Below are positions 22,645 through 34,913 of a stretch of 64,000 bases of DNA, piece after piece. Location of the stretch: positions 707,762 through 771,761 of the forward strand of contig NW_023998422.1 of the NCBI RefSeq assembly GCF_014805625.2, written 5' to 3'. Positions within the stretch are counted from its first letter, which is position 1, and the number at the start of each line of letters is the position of its first letter. The translations under genes and the position numbers were made by a program. The notes beneath the pieces were generated by a model that saw only the letters and a program-made list of their open reading frames with translations, was not told the DNA's origin and made no database searches. The DNA comes from Glossina fuscipes (Eukaryota; Arthropoda; Insecta; Diptera; Glossinidae).

Positions 22645-23690
22645 TTTTATACTCTACACCCCTTGTGGTAAAGGGTATATTAAGTTGATGTCGACATGTA
22701 TGTAACAACCAGAGGGCTAAAAGTACAATCACGTTTTATTATAGCCATCGTTTCAGAATCATTTTCTAAATCGATCTAAGCCTGTCTGTCCGTCTGTCCG
22801 TATCTCCATCAGTGGTCTGACCATGTATTTTGTGCTGTCTTGTTGTGCAGCTCGTAATTTTTGAGATATTTTGAAGAAATTTGGTACACACACGTACTTG
22901 ATTAAAAATGGCTCGAATCGGTCTATTTTTTGGAGCTTATAGAAAAAAATGTGAATTTCCCAAATTTCTCGATAAAAACGGCTAAATAATAATATTTAGG
23001 CATTCTAAATTGATGTGAAAACTTTAGACCGGCTGGAACAATTTTTTGAACCCCCCTTTATATAATCGTGCCTGCGGAAATTAAAGCTTTATAGGGTCAA
23101 AAGGTCAAATTTTCCATATATCATAGTGAAAATTGGCTTACAATAGGAAATTAACAAAGGAGTATACCTTAGGACCACATAGGTCTACTTTTCGAATACA
23201 ACCGCATATAATGACATGATCCTCGCGACTCAAAATGCCAAAAAAGCTTAATTGCAAATTTTTTATGATGAAAATTTTCTTAAGATAGTAGTTAAATAAA
23301 AGATTAAATGGACCTAATTTGAACCACACGTGTCTATTTCCTCCTCCACTCTATATACGATACCTCATGATATCTTAATAATTCATAAGAGCGTTTCAGC
23401 AAAATAAAAATAAACGGTAAAAAATGCGGATCACTCTATTTTTTTTTTTGGACTCCCACTTATGTAGGCGGTATCACGAGACTCAAACTTAAACTCTGAG
23501 AGAGAAGGAAAATCTAATGTTCCAATATGCGGGCTTTCACGATAGTTACGGCTTTGCGGTAATGTGTACTTTTTGGAGTATTATTACCAAAACGGGCGAA
23601 TAAGTGTATTAGACGAATTGGTGCAGGGTATCTAATAGTCGGCGTCACCCAACTATCCCAATGATCTCGCTTGTTTTTCTATTGCGCTTT
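22645..23690 (+). mobile_element. Helentron-like repeat, family B, full-length (longest copy)
   Basis: It begins 'tactctacaccccttgtggt' and carries 'ttcagaatcattttctaaat', 'aagcctgtctgtccgtctgt', 'aaaaacggctaaataata', and ends with the hairpin ATAGTCGG-cgtcac-CCAACTAT and 'gatctcgcttg'. Material at about 23340-23620, absent from the other copies, lengthens it and may be an insertion. No coding capacity. Confidence 0.7.
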
Positions 23691-25496
23691 AATAAAATAA
23701 TTGAAATATTCTTCCCTTTAAAGCAGCTATCAATCCCTCATGAGCCCCTGCTATCTAACTTACAGAACAATGCAACTTATGACAGTGCAACTGGATATAG
23801 GCTTCTTTGGAACTACATTTCTTCATGTTCTTCATTTATTCTCTATTCATTTAGTTTTTATCAAGTAACATCACGTCTAGAAAATTAATCGTTGCAGTCA
23901 ACCAAAAATTTCGCCCTCATCTCTTCTTATGTGAAATTTTCTATATACAAAAAATGCTTTTAATTGACGTTTGAAACTCAATCAATTAAAAAATGTGAAA
24001 AACACTTTATTGATTTATATGTTTGCTAAAAAAAAAGAGAAGAGAAAAAAATAATACGAATCTCCCTCCCGCTGGTGTGTGCAAATGTGAGAAGAATTTT
24101 TTTTAAAGGAAAACTTTATCGGAAAAACCTGCGGGTCAAAGGTTTTTCTCATCAACAAATAATTAACACAATTGGTGGCATACACTCATGTGGTAACCAT
24201 TTAACTCAGCATACTGGTAGCAAGTCATGTTCTTATCTTGCAGAGGACAATCAAATTATTTTTAAATTTCTCCTACCCTTTATTGTTGTAATACGTTTGC
24301 GGTTTTTTTGGGGAAAGAAATTTCAACAATGTAAACTTTTCGCATATCCGTTATCTTTATCTAATTAATCAAACGGCTGACAAGAATAAAACGTGATAAA
24401 ATGGGAACACTAACGGACGCTTTTTTATATGTATAAATAGTGGATATATTAAAATCGACGTCGTTTCTTTCTCTCTCTCCCTCTCTCTCTCTCTCCCTCT
24501 CTCTCTCTCTCAGTTATGGATATGCCAATGGATCTTCTGCGATCTGCAATGTCGTCAGCTCTTCACTTTTTGCCTTCATTTATCCTCTGTTCGGGAGCGG
24601 GTGCTAGTATTTAAGTTAGATAAATAGCAGTAGGGGTACAGTGACTGAAGGCAGGCAGTGGGCATCTCAGTTCAAATCATGGGATTCTGGGGAGGTTGTC
24701 AATGGCGCGGGAAGTTAAAAAGGAACTTCCGTTTGTTTAAGAGTTAATCCTCGCGTGGCTCGAGAGAAAGATGTCCGTTTAATTGAGTTTTCAACGCCGA
24801 TCAAGGTCTACAAATACAACGGGCGATAAGAATTGGCATACAGTGGTTTATTACTTGATTAAAAAATATCACATAAATTGCCTATGAAGTGCACCCACCA
24901 GAATACATTAAATCCAAATTTCTTGTTATATAAAAAATGTACAAAAGAACAAGAACAAGAGAACAAAGTGGTGCTATCCAACGAAAGGTTGTAAAGTAAA
25001 GACACAGTGAAAATCTTGTGAGAGACTACTGGAATTTGACGAGTAAGCCGGACTATAAGGTGTAAGGGCCTCACATGCAGCATTTAGAGGAACATCTAAA
25101 GTTCTAAGACAAGCAAACAGAGACTCAAATAAATCTGCATAGAAAGAGAATAGAAAAAAGAGAAGAGAAGAGAAGGAGAAGCTGACAGATGGATGCTTGA
25201 AAATGGGCGATGAAGTCGGCGAGAAAAGGGGAAAGGGCGAGTTATTTAATGAGCGGCAGCCGTTAAGTTTACCCCACTTAGACCACATCAGGGGCTAGAC
25301 GGGCAGAAAAAGCAAAATCTATTTACAAGCACAAGCTTATCCAGAATACAATTAGTTACAAGTTATTTACGCGCTCGAACACTTAAGCATTGTGTGTGAA
25401 AAGTGAAGAATTAGTCATTTCCAGGTGGGGGAAATGCACATAAAACACATTAGAACTAGGTGCACTTACTTTAAACCAATGCATCAAATTCTATAG
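23691..25496. other. Unannotated stretch with CT-rich microsatellite and a short ORF
   Basis: An interrupted (CT)n tract at 24468-24510 ends in CAG. It is followed by a 32-codon ORF (24516-24614, ATG to TAA) beginning MDMPMDLLRSAMSSALHFLP. It could be an exon behind a strong polypyrimidine tract, or simply a microsatellite next to a chance ORF. A serine-rich minus-strand frame at 24974-25288 overlaps AG-rich sequence and is not convincing. Confidence 0.3.
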
Positions 25497-25625
25497 TCTT
25501 TTGTTAATTGTGGCGGTGTCGGCTTGCCGTTCGCATTTCTCTTCCACTGACTTTACGGATGACAGAGGGACTAGCAACATTTTCAACGCAAATGCTAGTT
25601 CAATATCTTTTCAACTCGGAAAGTG
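25497..25625 (+). CDS. Candidate exon A, signal-peptide-like
   Basis: The open block encodes a hydrophobic stretch (SLLLIVAVSAC) like a secretion signal, then a polar segment (SSTDFTDDRGTSNIF and on). It ends at a perfect donor TG|GTAAGT (25626) in phase 2. The acceptor (ctatag, ending 25496) is weak and no start codon is in frame, so a first exon would be needed upstream. A second plus frame is also open here, which lowers confidence. No family recognised. Its phase fits candidate exon B at 34220. Confidence 0.25.
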
Positions 25626-26446
25626 GTAAGTTTTTGCCCATTTTGGGCATGGTTGCAAGGCGGCACTCGCCTATTTTTCTACCTAAGCTTTAAATAGCCC
25701 TGGTAAACAGTTGCATAAACGTTTTGGCCGATTCCTGTTATGAATTGGAAGATATACTTTTCTGTCTCTTATGGGCAGATAATACCTGTTTTTAAACCCC
25801 GATCACAATTATGATTATATATAAAAGCCTTCATATTGTAATTAGTCAAGGTTTTGCTATATTTCACTTTTTCGAGACTGTATTCCGTAGTTTTTTTAAT
25901 TTTATATAAAATCTCGACTCGAAGAAAAACCAAGAAAAAAAATGATCAGTTAAAGTAAAACATAAAAATATATGAACAATGGGAAACAATAAATAAGAGT
26001 CGTCGTGCAATCAATGCAAACTTTCATCTCTCTATTGCGGTTGTTTCGAATATGAGCTTAGGCAAAACTGTACAAACGAATGTTACGATGAATTGACAAA
26101 TAAATGGATAGACGGATGGATGGACATGAAAAATAGGCAAATGAATATGAAGCGGGAAAATAACTAGAAAAAGGCCATTGGATGTAATATTCATAGATTA
26201 TATGGCGCATGTAACATGCAAAACGGATCGCACTGCATGCTACGTTGTCATTGACTATTCGGTATGAGAATGTAGTAAGCGTTCGTAGATCTAGAGAAAT
26301 AAGAGTAAAATTTCGGGATATCATAGACATAAGATACAATAAAGAGATTTTGCCTATGCATCTAAACTAAACCGTTACATTATAAGCCATCGTAATCAAT
26401 GTAGGACTGTTTACGAAAAGATAGATAAAGAACAATGAACGATGAA

Positions 26447-26546
26447 NNNNNNNNNNNNNNNNNNNNNNNNNNNNNNNNNNNNNNNNNNNNNNNNNNNNNN
26501 NNNNNNNNNNNNNNNNNNNNNNNNNNNNNNNNNNNNNNNNNNNNNN
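26447..26546. other. Assembly gap, 100 N
   Basis: Exactly 100 undetermined bases, the customary placeholder for a gap of unknown size. Flanking DNA is ordinary AT-rich sequence. Confidence 0.98.
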
Positions 26547-27376
26547 TTCTTCAGATAAGAAGATAAGAAAGTCTTATAACAAATGTGAGAGAAAGGCTGC
26601 ATAGCTTGGAGTCTAATTGTTGATCGCTTTGCTCACACTTTGCGAGTTCTGCAAATAATGTAAAGCATGCACACGATGTATATACGTGATGTATGCATTT
26701 CGCCATTTTGAATATTTATTAAGAGGATTCCAGCTCTATATCTTTGTAAATTCCCCCCGCTTTTCATGTCGCTTCAACGCTAAATAAAGTCAAAAAAGAT
26801 AAAAGAAAAAGAAAAAAAAAAAAAAAACAAAATATTTTCAACTGAATACATTGTTAAAGAGCACAAAATCCACGATAACGCATACAAACTTACATTTCCA
26901 CATACACATACAAAATTAAATGATAGCTAAAACAACAGCAACAACAACAAAATTACACTTAACGCGACTTGCATACAACGAGCAGCAAATTAACACAAAA
27001 AAAACACAAACACATTCATAGGTGTTGTGTGCAGTCGCAGTTAAGTGAGCAAAAACATATGAGCATTCGTTACAATTAGAACACCGGTCGGTCACCCGAC
27101 AGTCGTAAAAACTACATTATTATTACCTATCATCCTATTGACACCTATGCGCATGCAAGGGTTTTGCTCAAACGCGAGATTATTTACATGCGATGGAACA
27201 GCTATTTATGATTCCATTCCCAGTGAACTGACCTAAGTTTTGGTTAATTGAAATCATTACTAGAATTAATATAAGAACCAATTTTCATAATACTGCAGTT
27301 TAAGCCAAGAATGTTGATCAGATCAACACGGGAGGAGACAAATGGTATCATAGTTCAAATATTAATAAAAGCATTC

Positions 27377-27768
27377 AGAAACCTAGAAATATATTAGAAG
27401 ACGAACTAGTTCTTGTGATATCTTAGCAGACTGTTATAGAGCAGATGGCGGCCCTCGTCTGTTAAAATCCGGAAAAACATTGTAATACCAATCAGTTTTC
27501 TGTGACGCCTTAGCGGACTAAGCTTAAGTTGTTACAAAGCAAAAGGCGGTCCTCTTCTCTTAATCCGACATTCAGAACCTAGAAAAACATTGTAGTACCA
27601 ATTCGTCTTCTGTGCTATCTTAGCAGACTAAGCTGAAATTATTGCAGAGCAAGAGGCGGTCCTCGTCTCTTACAATCCCGCATTCAGAACCTAGAAAAAC
27701 GTTGTAAGACCAATCAGTTTTCTATGATGCCTTAGCAGGCTAACCTCAAATTGTTACAGAGCAAATGT
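27377..27768. repeat. Minisatellite, about 111 bp period, 3.5 copies
   Basis: Units start at 'aaaaacattgtaataccaat' (27473), 27583 and 27695, with a diverged first unit from about 27377. Each holds 'ttagcagactaag', a 'cagagcaagaggcggtcctc' block and 'ttcagaacctag'. The spacings of 110 and 112 are regular. Copies differ by scattered substitutions, so the array is not very recent. Confidence 0.85.
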
Positions 27769-28025
27769 CATTCTTCGGGGCTCGAAGAAGTTTGCAATTT
27801 AATAATAGTCCTTCTTAGTTTATCTAAAAAGGGTCTGATTTATTCTCGAAAGAAATTTGCCTCCACAACAAACTGAGGCTATTGTTTATCTGTCTTTGCA
27901 AGCTTTTCAAGCCCACGGACAAGCCGACTTCCTTTACTATATTCCGAATTTCACATTAATCAAGCATGTATCAAGCATTTTTTGCCTACGTCTTTCTGTT
28001 ACAACAACAAAAAATTTACTTTCCA

Positions 28026-28058
<33 letters not shown>

Positions 28059-30234
28059 TTATTTATTTATTTTTTTTTTTTTTTCAGAAAGGAAAAAACT
28101 GGAAAAAGTTCAATGACTTTCAATCTTTCAAGTTATATGCGCAACAAATGCTTTGAGTTGCTTAGAATTGTCTGGCGGCATAGAATTCATGTTAAACAAC
28201 AACAACAACAACAACAACAACTATAAAAAGACAACAAATAAAAAATGGCGCATTATCAACTAAACTATGAAATAAATATGCGGTAATCACACACTGGCTG
28301 ACTCTTCCTCTAAGTCCCCCCCTCCCCCTTACATGCATAATGTTCTGCATTCATTTGCGATCGCATGCATGCAACTGACACACACAAAATCTCTTCGCGA
28401 CTTAGTAAAGTTAGTAAGCGGGATACATACAGGTTTCGAAGTTTGCTCATTTACTTCTCCATAGATTAATTTTGTTTTTGTTTTCTTTTTTTTTTTTGCT
28501 CCGTGTGCATATAAGTAAACAAAGCCAAAAAAAAAAAAAAGAAAGGCAGAATAATTATCTATAACCGAAATTGTTAGATAAGAAATTACAGAGAAGTATG
28601 CATACATCCAAGCTACGAACTCTTTCTCTCTTTCTAAACAGGGGAAGATTGATGAGAAAAGAGAATAACAAGTAGAGAGAGAGAGATATAAATGAACATG
28701 AATGTGTGTAAATTTTATGCACTCTCCTATGTGTGTGCCATTATTTTGTTTATTCGTCTCGTGGCAACGTCCCGCGAACCAATGTGTGTGTGTGTGTGTA
28801 CAGTATAACAGTTCTCTTTAGTATAAAAGATACAAGCGAAGAGGACTTAACAGCAAATGTTTTATTTATTGCACAAGTAATTGGCTTCTAATGTATCGGG
28901 TGATGAATAATAATAATATTTCGCATATGTCCTGCGTTTAACACAAACACATTTACGACAGAAGGCCATCATATGAATTTGTAATCAATTCACTTATTAT
29001 TATTAGATATTTTCCAGGCATAGGAGTGCAATAGATCTCGCGAAAGTTGTACATATTCTGTTTAAATCATTCATCTTAGGTGATGGTAGGGACATATAAT
29101 AATAATGATGCCTCAAGAATTTTGATTTCATTTCGATGCATTTTTAGATGAAAAAATATTTTTCTCTAAAATATTGAATAAAATGAAAAACGAAAAGATG
29201 AGAAGAAGAAAAATATGCATAGAAGGTGGCTGCTGGCTAATAATAGAAAATGCCCTCCTCGTCAAAATTCACAAATACATACGGAATTAAGGAACGAATA
29301 TATTTCTGCAGTAAATAGTTGCGTCATTACAATTAAAATAATACGAATGCATTTCTTAAGTAGTTTGACTAAGAGTCGAAGCACCAGCAACCGAGGGTGG
29401 AAATTACATATTTTTTTGTTTAATTACACATGGTAGTGCCGCTTATATACATGCATATATAGATGCGAACACACAATTCACAATTCTCGAAGCAATATGT
29501 TATTGGATATGTTACATTTTTATACAAAGTTAAGCATATTTTTGAAAAAAAAAAAATAGCAATACGCAGGCAGGCACAACATGACTACAATTCATGGTTG
29601 AACGTATACGGCACAATACATGGTTACTTAGTGGCGGGGTAAATACGTTATGCTATGCGTGTGCAAACATCCGGGTTTTCAGGGAAATTTTTCAAGCAAT
29701 TAAAATTCATTAATTTAGGGTTTGTTCATTTATTTTTAGCACATTTTCGTATACATGTACATATGTATATATATGTACATGTACATGTAAAAGTACCAAA
29801 AAAATGCTCAAGCAAAGGCCTCTAAAAGCACCGAAAAGTCTTTTGCCAATGTATTGTGAAAACTGCTAGGCGAACTAGGTAAGGAAAAGTAGAAATTTAC
29901 TTAGAATATGATAACACAATGCATTTTTTACGCTCTTTTAAACATTCAAAAAGATCAGTTGACATCACTTTCTCTACGGATCTATATAGCATAACTATCG
30001 CGCGCAATTAATAACGTAATTGCTAACAGGTACGCAGCTAAATTGTGCATGTTTTTTATGCGAAAAGAGAATTTCGTTAATTTTTTAAATCTGACCTAAT
30101 AATTAATACCAAACAAACGGATGGGCAAGCACACCGATCTATTATGAAAAGACAAACAGATGGATAACAAAAGATTTAATTGAACTTTCAGCATATCTCA
30201 CGATTTGTATCCCAAGTTATAGCCATATATAATA
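27769..30234. other. Unannotated stretch with microsatellites
   Basis: TA run at about 28026-28060, CAA run at about 28197-28221, GT run near 28783-28799. A palindromic 'gtacatatgtatatatatgtac' type repeat lies near 29757-29787. No gene seen. Confidence 0.45.
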
Positions 30235-30237
30235 ATA

Positions 30238-30512
30238 ATCTTTTGCAGCCATCGCCGTTATCCTAAAAAAGGACAGAAAGAGTAGAAGAACCAAATTTTC
30301 GTGCTCTACAACAAAATGGAGTGAGGGCAGTTGTAATTCTTCTAATTTGAAGATAAAAGTTTTTGTCGTAGAAGCATGTGGACGTGGCAGGCGTTGTAGG
30401 CGGGTTCTTTCAAAGTTTAGGTCACTATCAATTTCTTTTGCAAATTTTTGGGCGAATGTTTACTACGGATACTACATAGTTGGGCGGTCGCGACCGAATA
30501 TAATTTTCTTAC
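30238..30512. mobile_element. Helentron-like repeat, family A, rearranged copy
   Basis: The left part is in minus orientation ('ccatcgccgttatcctaaa', 'gtgctctacaacaaaatgg', 'gaagataaaagtttttgtcg'). The right end is the plus-orientation terminus ('gtcgcgaccgaatataattt'). Parts of the element in opposite orientation are therefore joined. Confidence 0.55.
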
Positions 30513-31107
30513 TTTTTTTTTTTCTATTTACTATATTATATAGTTATAAGTGCGTACATAGCTCACGGTTATATGCTTCTCTTATAGTTAATTAATCTTT
30601 TCTTTATATCGTACGGTTTTAGTTGATTATTATGAAATAGTTTTCGCGAATAAGGTAACTTCCCGAGTACCAACTAATATGGACTGTAGTTAGTGATTAA
30701 ATGTGATGTCGTAGGGAGTGCAAAATTATGGCACCGCTTGTCTCGATTGTCATTATTTACAAATGTTCTAATAAATTCATACACAGTGCGCTACGGTTTC
30801 ATCCACAACGTTTGTTGGTGGTACGGAGCGGACGTTACTTTAAACGAAATTGTATTTCGTAATTGAAAATTATTATTTAGCTATAAGATGTTGAATTTCT
30901 TTTTGAATTCATTTTCTTCTCTTTTCAATTCACCTCAGTTCTTCTACAAATATAAACAAAATATCAGCTTTGCTTAGCGGACCTATGGTATATCTTTTCT
31001 GTTCCAGTTTTGATGTCATAGTCTCTTTTCATAATGGAATCTAAATTCGAACTTACTTCAATTTCTTCCTCTTCTTAAGGCCATTAGTAGTTTTAAACTT
31101 AAAAGAA
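30513..31107. other. Unannotated AT-rich stretch
   Basis: No gene or repeat recognised. Confidence 0.45.
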
Positions 31108-31240
31108 ATCTTTCTTTTATACCCAACACTGTAAGATGGGAGTGTAATTACTTTGTTCAAAAAGAAGCTTTTGAAGACCCTGTAAATTGTATACATTCTT
31201 GATCAGCTTAAAATTCTGAATTGATTCAGCCATGTCTCTC
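31108..31240 (+). mobile_element. Helentron-like repeat, family A, left-end fragment
   Basis: 'agcttttgaagaccctgtaa', 'tacattcttgatcagctta' and 'tgattcagccatgtctctcc' match the start of family A at 48075-48140. It then stops. A purine-rich patch follows to 31320. Confidence 0.5.
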
Positions 31241-31574
31241 CGTGCGGGCATGCATGACGAGGATGGCATGTAAGCGGGGAGGAAAGCAAGTAGGAAGGAG
31301 AGAAGGCGAAGAAGCAGAACAGTCCGCCTAGCTTCAGATAGCTCTTGTCTTTTGAGATATAACAAAAAAATGGATTTAACTAATTTTAACACTTATCTTA
31401 TTGTTTTGATCAGCGAAAATTTTTGATGAAAGTAATGTGAAGTATTAATGCTCATAGCAGTTAAATTTGATGATTTTAACTTTTCTCTACATAAAACAAC
31501 TGTTTTTCATTTAAAATTATTTACTTAAGCAGTACATACAGACAATAATCATTGAAAAAATAGTGATTTTGTTG

Positions 31575-32360
31575 TCCACGAGAAAGAACGGCCTAGAAAG
31601 AACCAAAAAAGTTCGATGATAATGAATTGCTACATCTATTGGACGATAAACCAATCCAAAAAAAAATCTTCGAATAGCTTAACATTTGATGAATCAACAG
31701 AAAGACCCAAAAGGAGGAAAAATGGCTACGACGGTCATACGAATAAACTGAAAATTGCGTTTCGAACCGTTTCAACTCCCGTTTTCGTTGCTTGGCAGCA
31801 AAAAAAAAATGTTTCATGAAAAGTGGGTCTGCTGCGAGAACCCCAAGCGCGAAAAGTCACGAGTTAGCCCAAGATACCCAATTGCATCGACACCGAGTAT
31901 GCTAAGGTCAGCAAGTTTTGCTGTATTACGAGCTGCTAAGATCGAATGCAACTGTTACTGCAGATGTCTATCAATGTCAATTGAGCACATTGAACGATGC
32001 TTTGTTGCAGAAAGAGCCAGCAATAGCGGTTAACAGACGCAAAGACATCCTCTTGCATGAGAAAGCTCGGCTGCACATTGCAAGAGTTGCCAAGCATTGC
32101 TGCAGCTCGAATTGGAATATCTGCAGCACCCAGCCTAATTGCCTAACATAGGCCCTGCTGACCACGCCTTGCTCAGCTCGATGCAGCATAGCTTAGCCGG
32201 TACGCGGTATCGAAGTGCTGAAAAAGTATTGAGAAAATGGTTCCGTAATTGAATCGCTGCTAAATCAATATCGTTCTTTCAGCGCGGTGTCACCATATTG
32301 CCAGGAAGATGGGAAAAAATTGCAGAAAATGCTGGAAAATATTTGCATTAATATGCATTG
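31575..32360 (+). pseudogene. Second mariner transposase relic (nearly full span)
   Basis: Mariner blocks appear in order but in changing frames: FDDNELLHLLDD (31610), KEEKWLRR (about 31713), HEKWVCCENPKREKS (31816), VYYELLRSNATVTADVYQCQL (31919), ILLHEKARLHIARV (32049), LEYLQHPA (32112), ALLSSMQHSLAG (32155), SFFQRGVTILPGRWEKIAENAGKYLH (to 32349). The family residues TGDEKW and LLHDNARPH, which hold two catalytic aspartates, are degraded here to FHEKW and LLHEKARLH. Frameshifts and stops add to the inactivation. The remnant covers most of the transposase length; no terminal repeats identified. It is a different lineage from the relic at 715. Confidence 0.88.
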
Positions 32361-32519
32361 CACCAAATTTTTCACAAGAAATGCCTCACACTCTACGTTA
32401 TGGGGTGGTCGCGATTGACTTTTTTTACTTTTAATGGAAAAGTGTATATAGTGTATGGGTTGTGCCTTATGAGGAAAGTGTTCAAATTTTTTATCATATA
32501 AAGGTTGGCGTCGTTGGCA

Positions 32520-33040
32520 AGCTTAGGCCCACATCGAGTTTGCAACCGGCCAATAAATTGCATACTTTATGGGATTTTGGAAGCTTGTTTCTGCTCATAA
32601 TAAAAAAGGTATTGATAAAAGTTAAATTTTGATCCACAATAATATTGCATGGGCATGGTCAATTGTTTCGACTTCTGCACAAGTGCTACAGCATCGCCCA
32701 TAGAATAGGCTTTCAAATTTTTATACAATTATTTGCTACAGATTATGAGTAATGAGAAAAAATTCAATTCACATACGTGTTCTTAGTTTACGTGGCACCG
32801 TGGAGGTGTCCTTCAACCGATTTGGCCCATTTTCAATAGCAACCAGCAAGCGAGAACTTCCAATGTTTCTGCTAAATTTGAAGTCGATAGCTTCACTTTT
32901 AGGAGAATATTCACAACAGATATTAAACAGACGGACAGATGGACATACTTAAAACGTTTTACAATTCGATGCTAAAACTTTCTTCTGAGCGTTGCAAACG
33001 TTTTGAGCAAATTAATATATCCCTTCGGTGGCGGATATAA
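32520..33040 (-). mobile_element. Helentron-like repeat, family A copy
   Basis: Inverted family A: 'actttatgggattttggaag', 'aataatattgcatgggcatg', 'tacagcatcgcccatagaat', 'tcaaccgatttggcccattt', 'gacggacagatggac', and finally 'gcgttgcaaacgttttgagc', the inverted start of the element. The hairpin terminus is lost on the left. Confidence 0.7.
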
Positions 33041-33524
33041 TAATTGGTTTCAAGATTGAAATACTAGAGCATTTAGTTGAACTGTTCAGCTGCGCAGCCA
33101 ACTAATGAGAAACAAAAATCAGTTTTCAGTCATCGCCATGCAATCTTTTCACTACGAAAGGCAATAGAGTGCTAAATACTACTTGGCTACTTGAAAACAT
33201 ACCCATTTTATGCACTCAACCAGTGGTTCTTAGTTCAAGGAAAATCTATCGATCTATATAATAAATTACGTCCCATTGTAGGGCTTCTTATTCCGTCAAA
33301 GTAAAATACGCATAAATTCAATTTTCTTCTATCGTTAATGCTGTTGCAAGAACTTCGAAAGAACAATGTCTCGAGGAAAGCATCGTAAATTTCCCTTTTT
33401 GACACACAAAACTTATATGTTATCGGTATTCACGAATATTACTAAACAACAACACACGAACACATGGAAGAGCTTCCAATAACCTCCTAATTTAAATTGG
33501 CTCGCATAACTTCTTTTTTTCTTT

Positions 33525-33790
33525 TTTCTTAGCCGCCATCTAAGGATGAGAGTATGTTCATTCAGTCGAAACGTTCGCACGAAGCGTTCGGAGGGGAGAC
33601 TTCAGAGAACCCATGAAATGTAGAAACTCTTGATCAAGGTCCAACTCTTGATCTAAGCGTGTTCTTCCGATCGATATGTGCGCCTGTAGCAGACATTATA
33701 ATATGAACTTTAAGTTCGGCAAGATTTTGCGCACAGACTACCAAGGAGAATGGACACGCCCATTGCACTTCATTCAATTTGCAACTAAGT
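33525..33790 (+). mobile_element. Helentron-like repeat, family A, diverged fragment
   Basis: 'gaaactcttgatcaaggtc', 'tgtagcagacattataatat' and 'ttaagttcggcaagattttg' follow the family A order (compare 43605-43735), with a deletion of the GTCY tract. Confidence 0.45.
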
Positions 33791-34219
33791 TTTTTTTAAA
33801 ACCAAGAAAATTTGCATTTCTTGCTTCTTACGTGGCATGTATGTTGATGTAGAAGTTTCGGCTTCAGCCGAATAAAATTTTTTTCTTCGAAAAGTTAAGA
33901 AAAACAAATTTTCTGCTCATACACTTCTGCCTGCATCTTCCTTCTGTCTATGTATGTGTCATGAAAATTTGGCTAACCCTCAACAATTCTTCATGTGCAC
34001 ATGCCGCGGAGGAGAGTCATGGAGGCAAGTATATACCGGAAAATGTATGGTTTCTATTGAAAGGGCAAAAACGCTGATAATATTATTTATTAATTAAGAC
34101 GAACTTTTAATGCCCTTTTTGCGTTTAGCTCGAAAAGAAAAACTTTTACAAAAGAAAAGACTTTTCATTCCATTGTTCAATCATTTAACTAAAAGTTATT
34201 TAACACATGTTTCTTTCAG

Positions 34220-34361
34220 GTATAACGCAGAGGACCAAAGCAAGATTGGCTACGGTGAAGCAAAAGGAGATTTTATAAACAAAATCGGGAAGGGCAACCA
34301 TTTTACATTAATGGGTAACAAAACGTTTAAATTTGTTAATCGCACCTTCTTTTCAGCATAA
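34220..34361 (+). CDS. Candidate exon B
   Basis: A strong acceptor (tgtttctttcag, ending 34219) is followed by an open block encoding YNAEDQSKIGYGEAKGDFIN and on to NHFTLM. A donor-like G|GTAACA at 34315 would end it in phase 1; without that donor it runs to TAA at 34359-34361. It starts in phase 2, so it would join candidate exon A in frame across about 8.6 kb. The first 70 bases have coding-like codon use. No family is recognised. The acceptor runs into GTATAA, so it could also be read as a weak recursive splice site. Confidence 0.3.
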
Positions 34362-34690
34362 ATACTCAGTGAGTGCTGTTCATAAAATCGTTAAAATATT
34401 TAACATAATATCTTTTCTGTCTATGCTACTGTCTATTCCAATGAGATCGATTTCATATTTTATTGAAAAATGAATTCTCATTCCTTCGAACTATACACGT
34501 GCATATACAATATCTTTGATTACTTTCCAATCATTCTTACGATGGAAGAATATTGAAAACAAAAAAAATTTAAGACTTCTTATAGATGCTGCTCGCGTAT
34601 GATGTAAATTTAATCCGCATATTTTCACCTAAACGATTTCATTTTTATTACAGAAAAGCATAGCCCTTAAGTATTGTATTAGATCTATAC

Positions 34691-34913
34691 GTTCTTGATC
34701 GGAATCCCTTTGTCTGCGTCTTCATCTATTTATAGATTTTTGACCGGAATCCCTTTGTCTCCGTCTCCATCTAACTACACGTTCTTGACCGGAATCCCTT
34801 TATCTGCGTCTTCATCTATCTATAGATTCTTGACCGGAGTGCCTTTGTGTCCATCTCAATCGGCTTATACGTTCTTGATCAGAATCCCTTTGTCCCCATC
34901 TCCATCTATTTAC
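34691..34913. repeat. 45-bp minisatellite, five copies, open in one frame
   Basis: Five units of 45 bases ('gttcttgatcggaatccctt' plus 'tgtctgcgtcttcatctat'). Because 45 is a multiple of three, the plus frame stays open and would encode a 15-residue repeat such as TGIPLSASSSIYRFL. Units alternate between two variants, giving a 90-bp higher order. No start, splice context or conserved domain supports translation. Confidence 0.88.

Noticed and set aside
24974..25288. 104-codon serine/phenylalanine-rich minus ORF
   Set aside because: It is produced by an AG-rich (AGAAGAG) low-complexity tract on the plus strand; no domain or splice support.
27377..27768. CRISPR-like repeat array
   Set aside because: Units are contiguous 111-bp tandem repeats with no unique spacers, in eukaryotic DNA.
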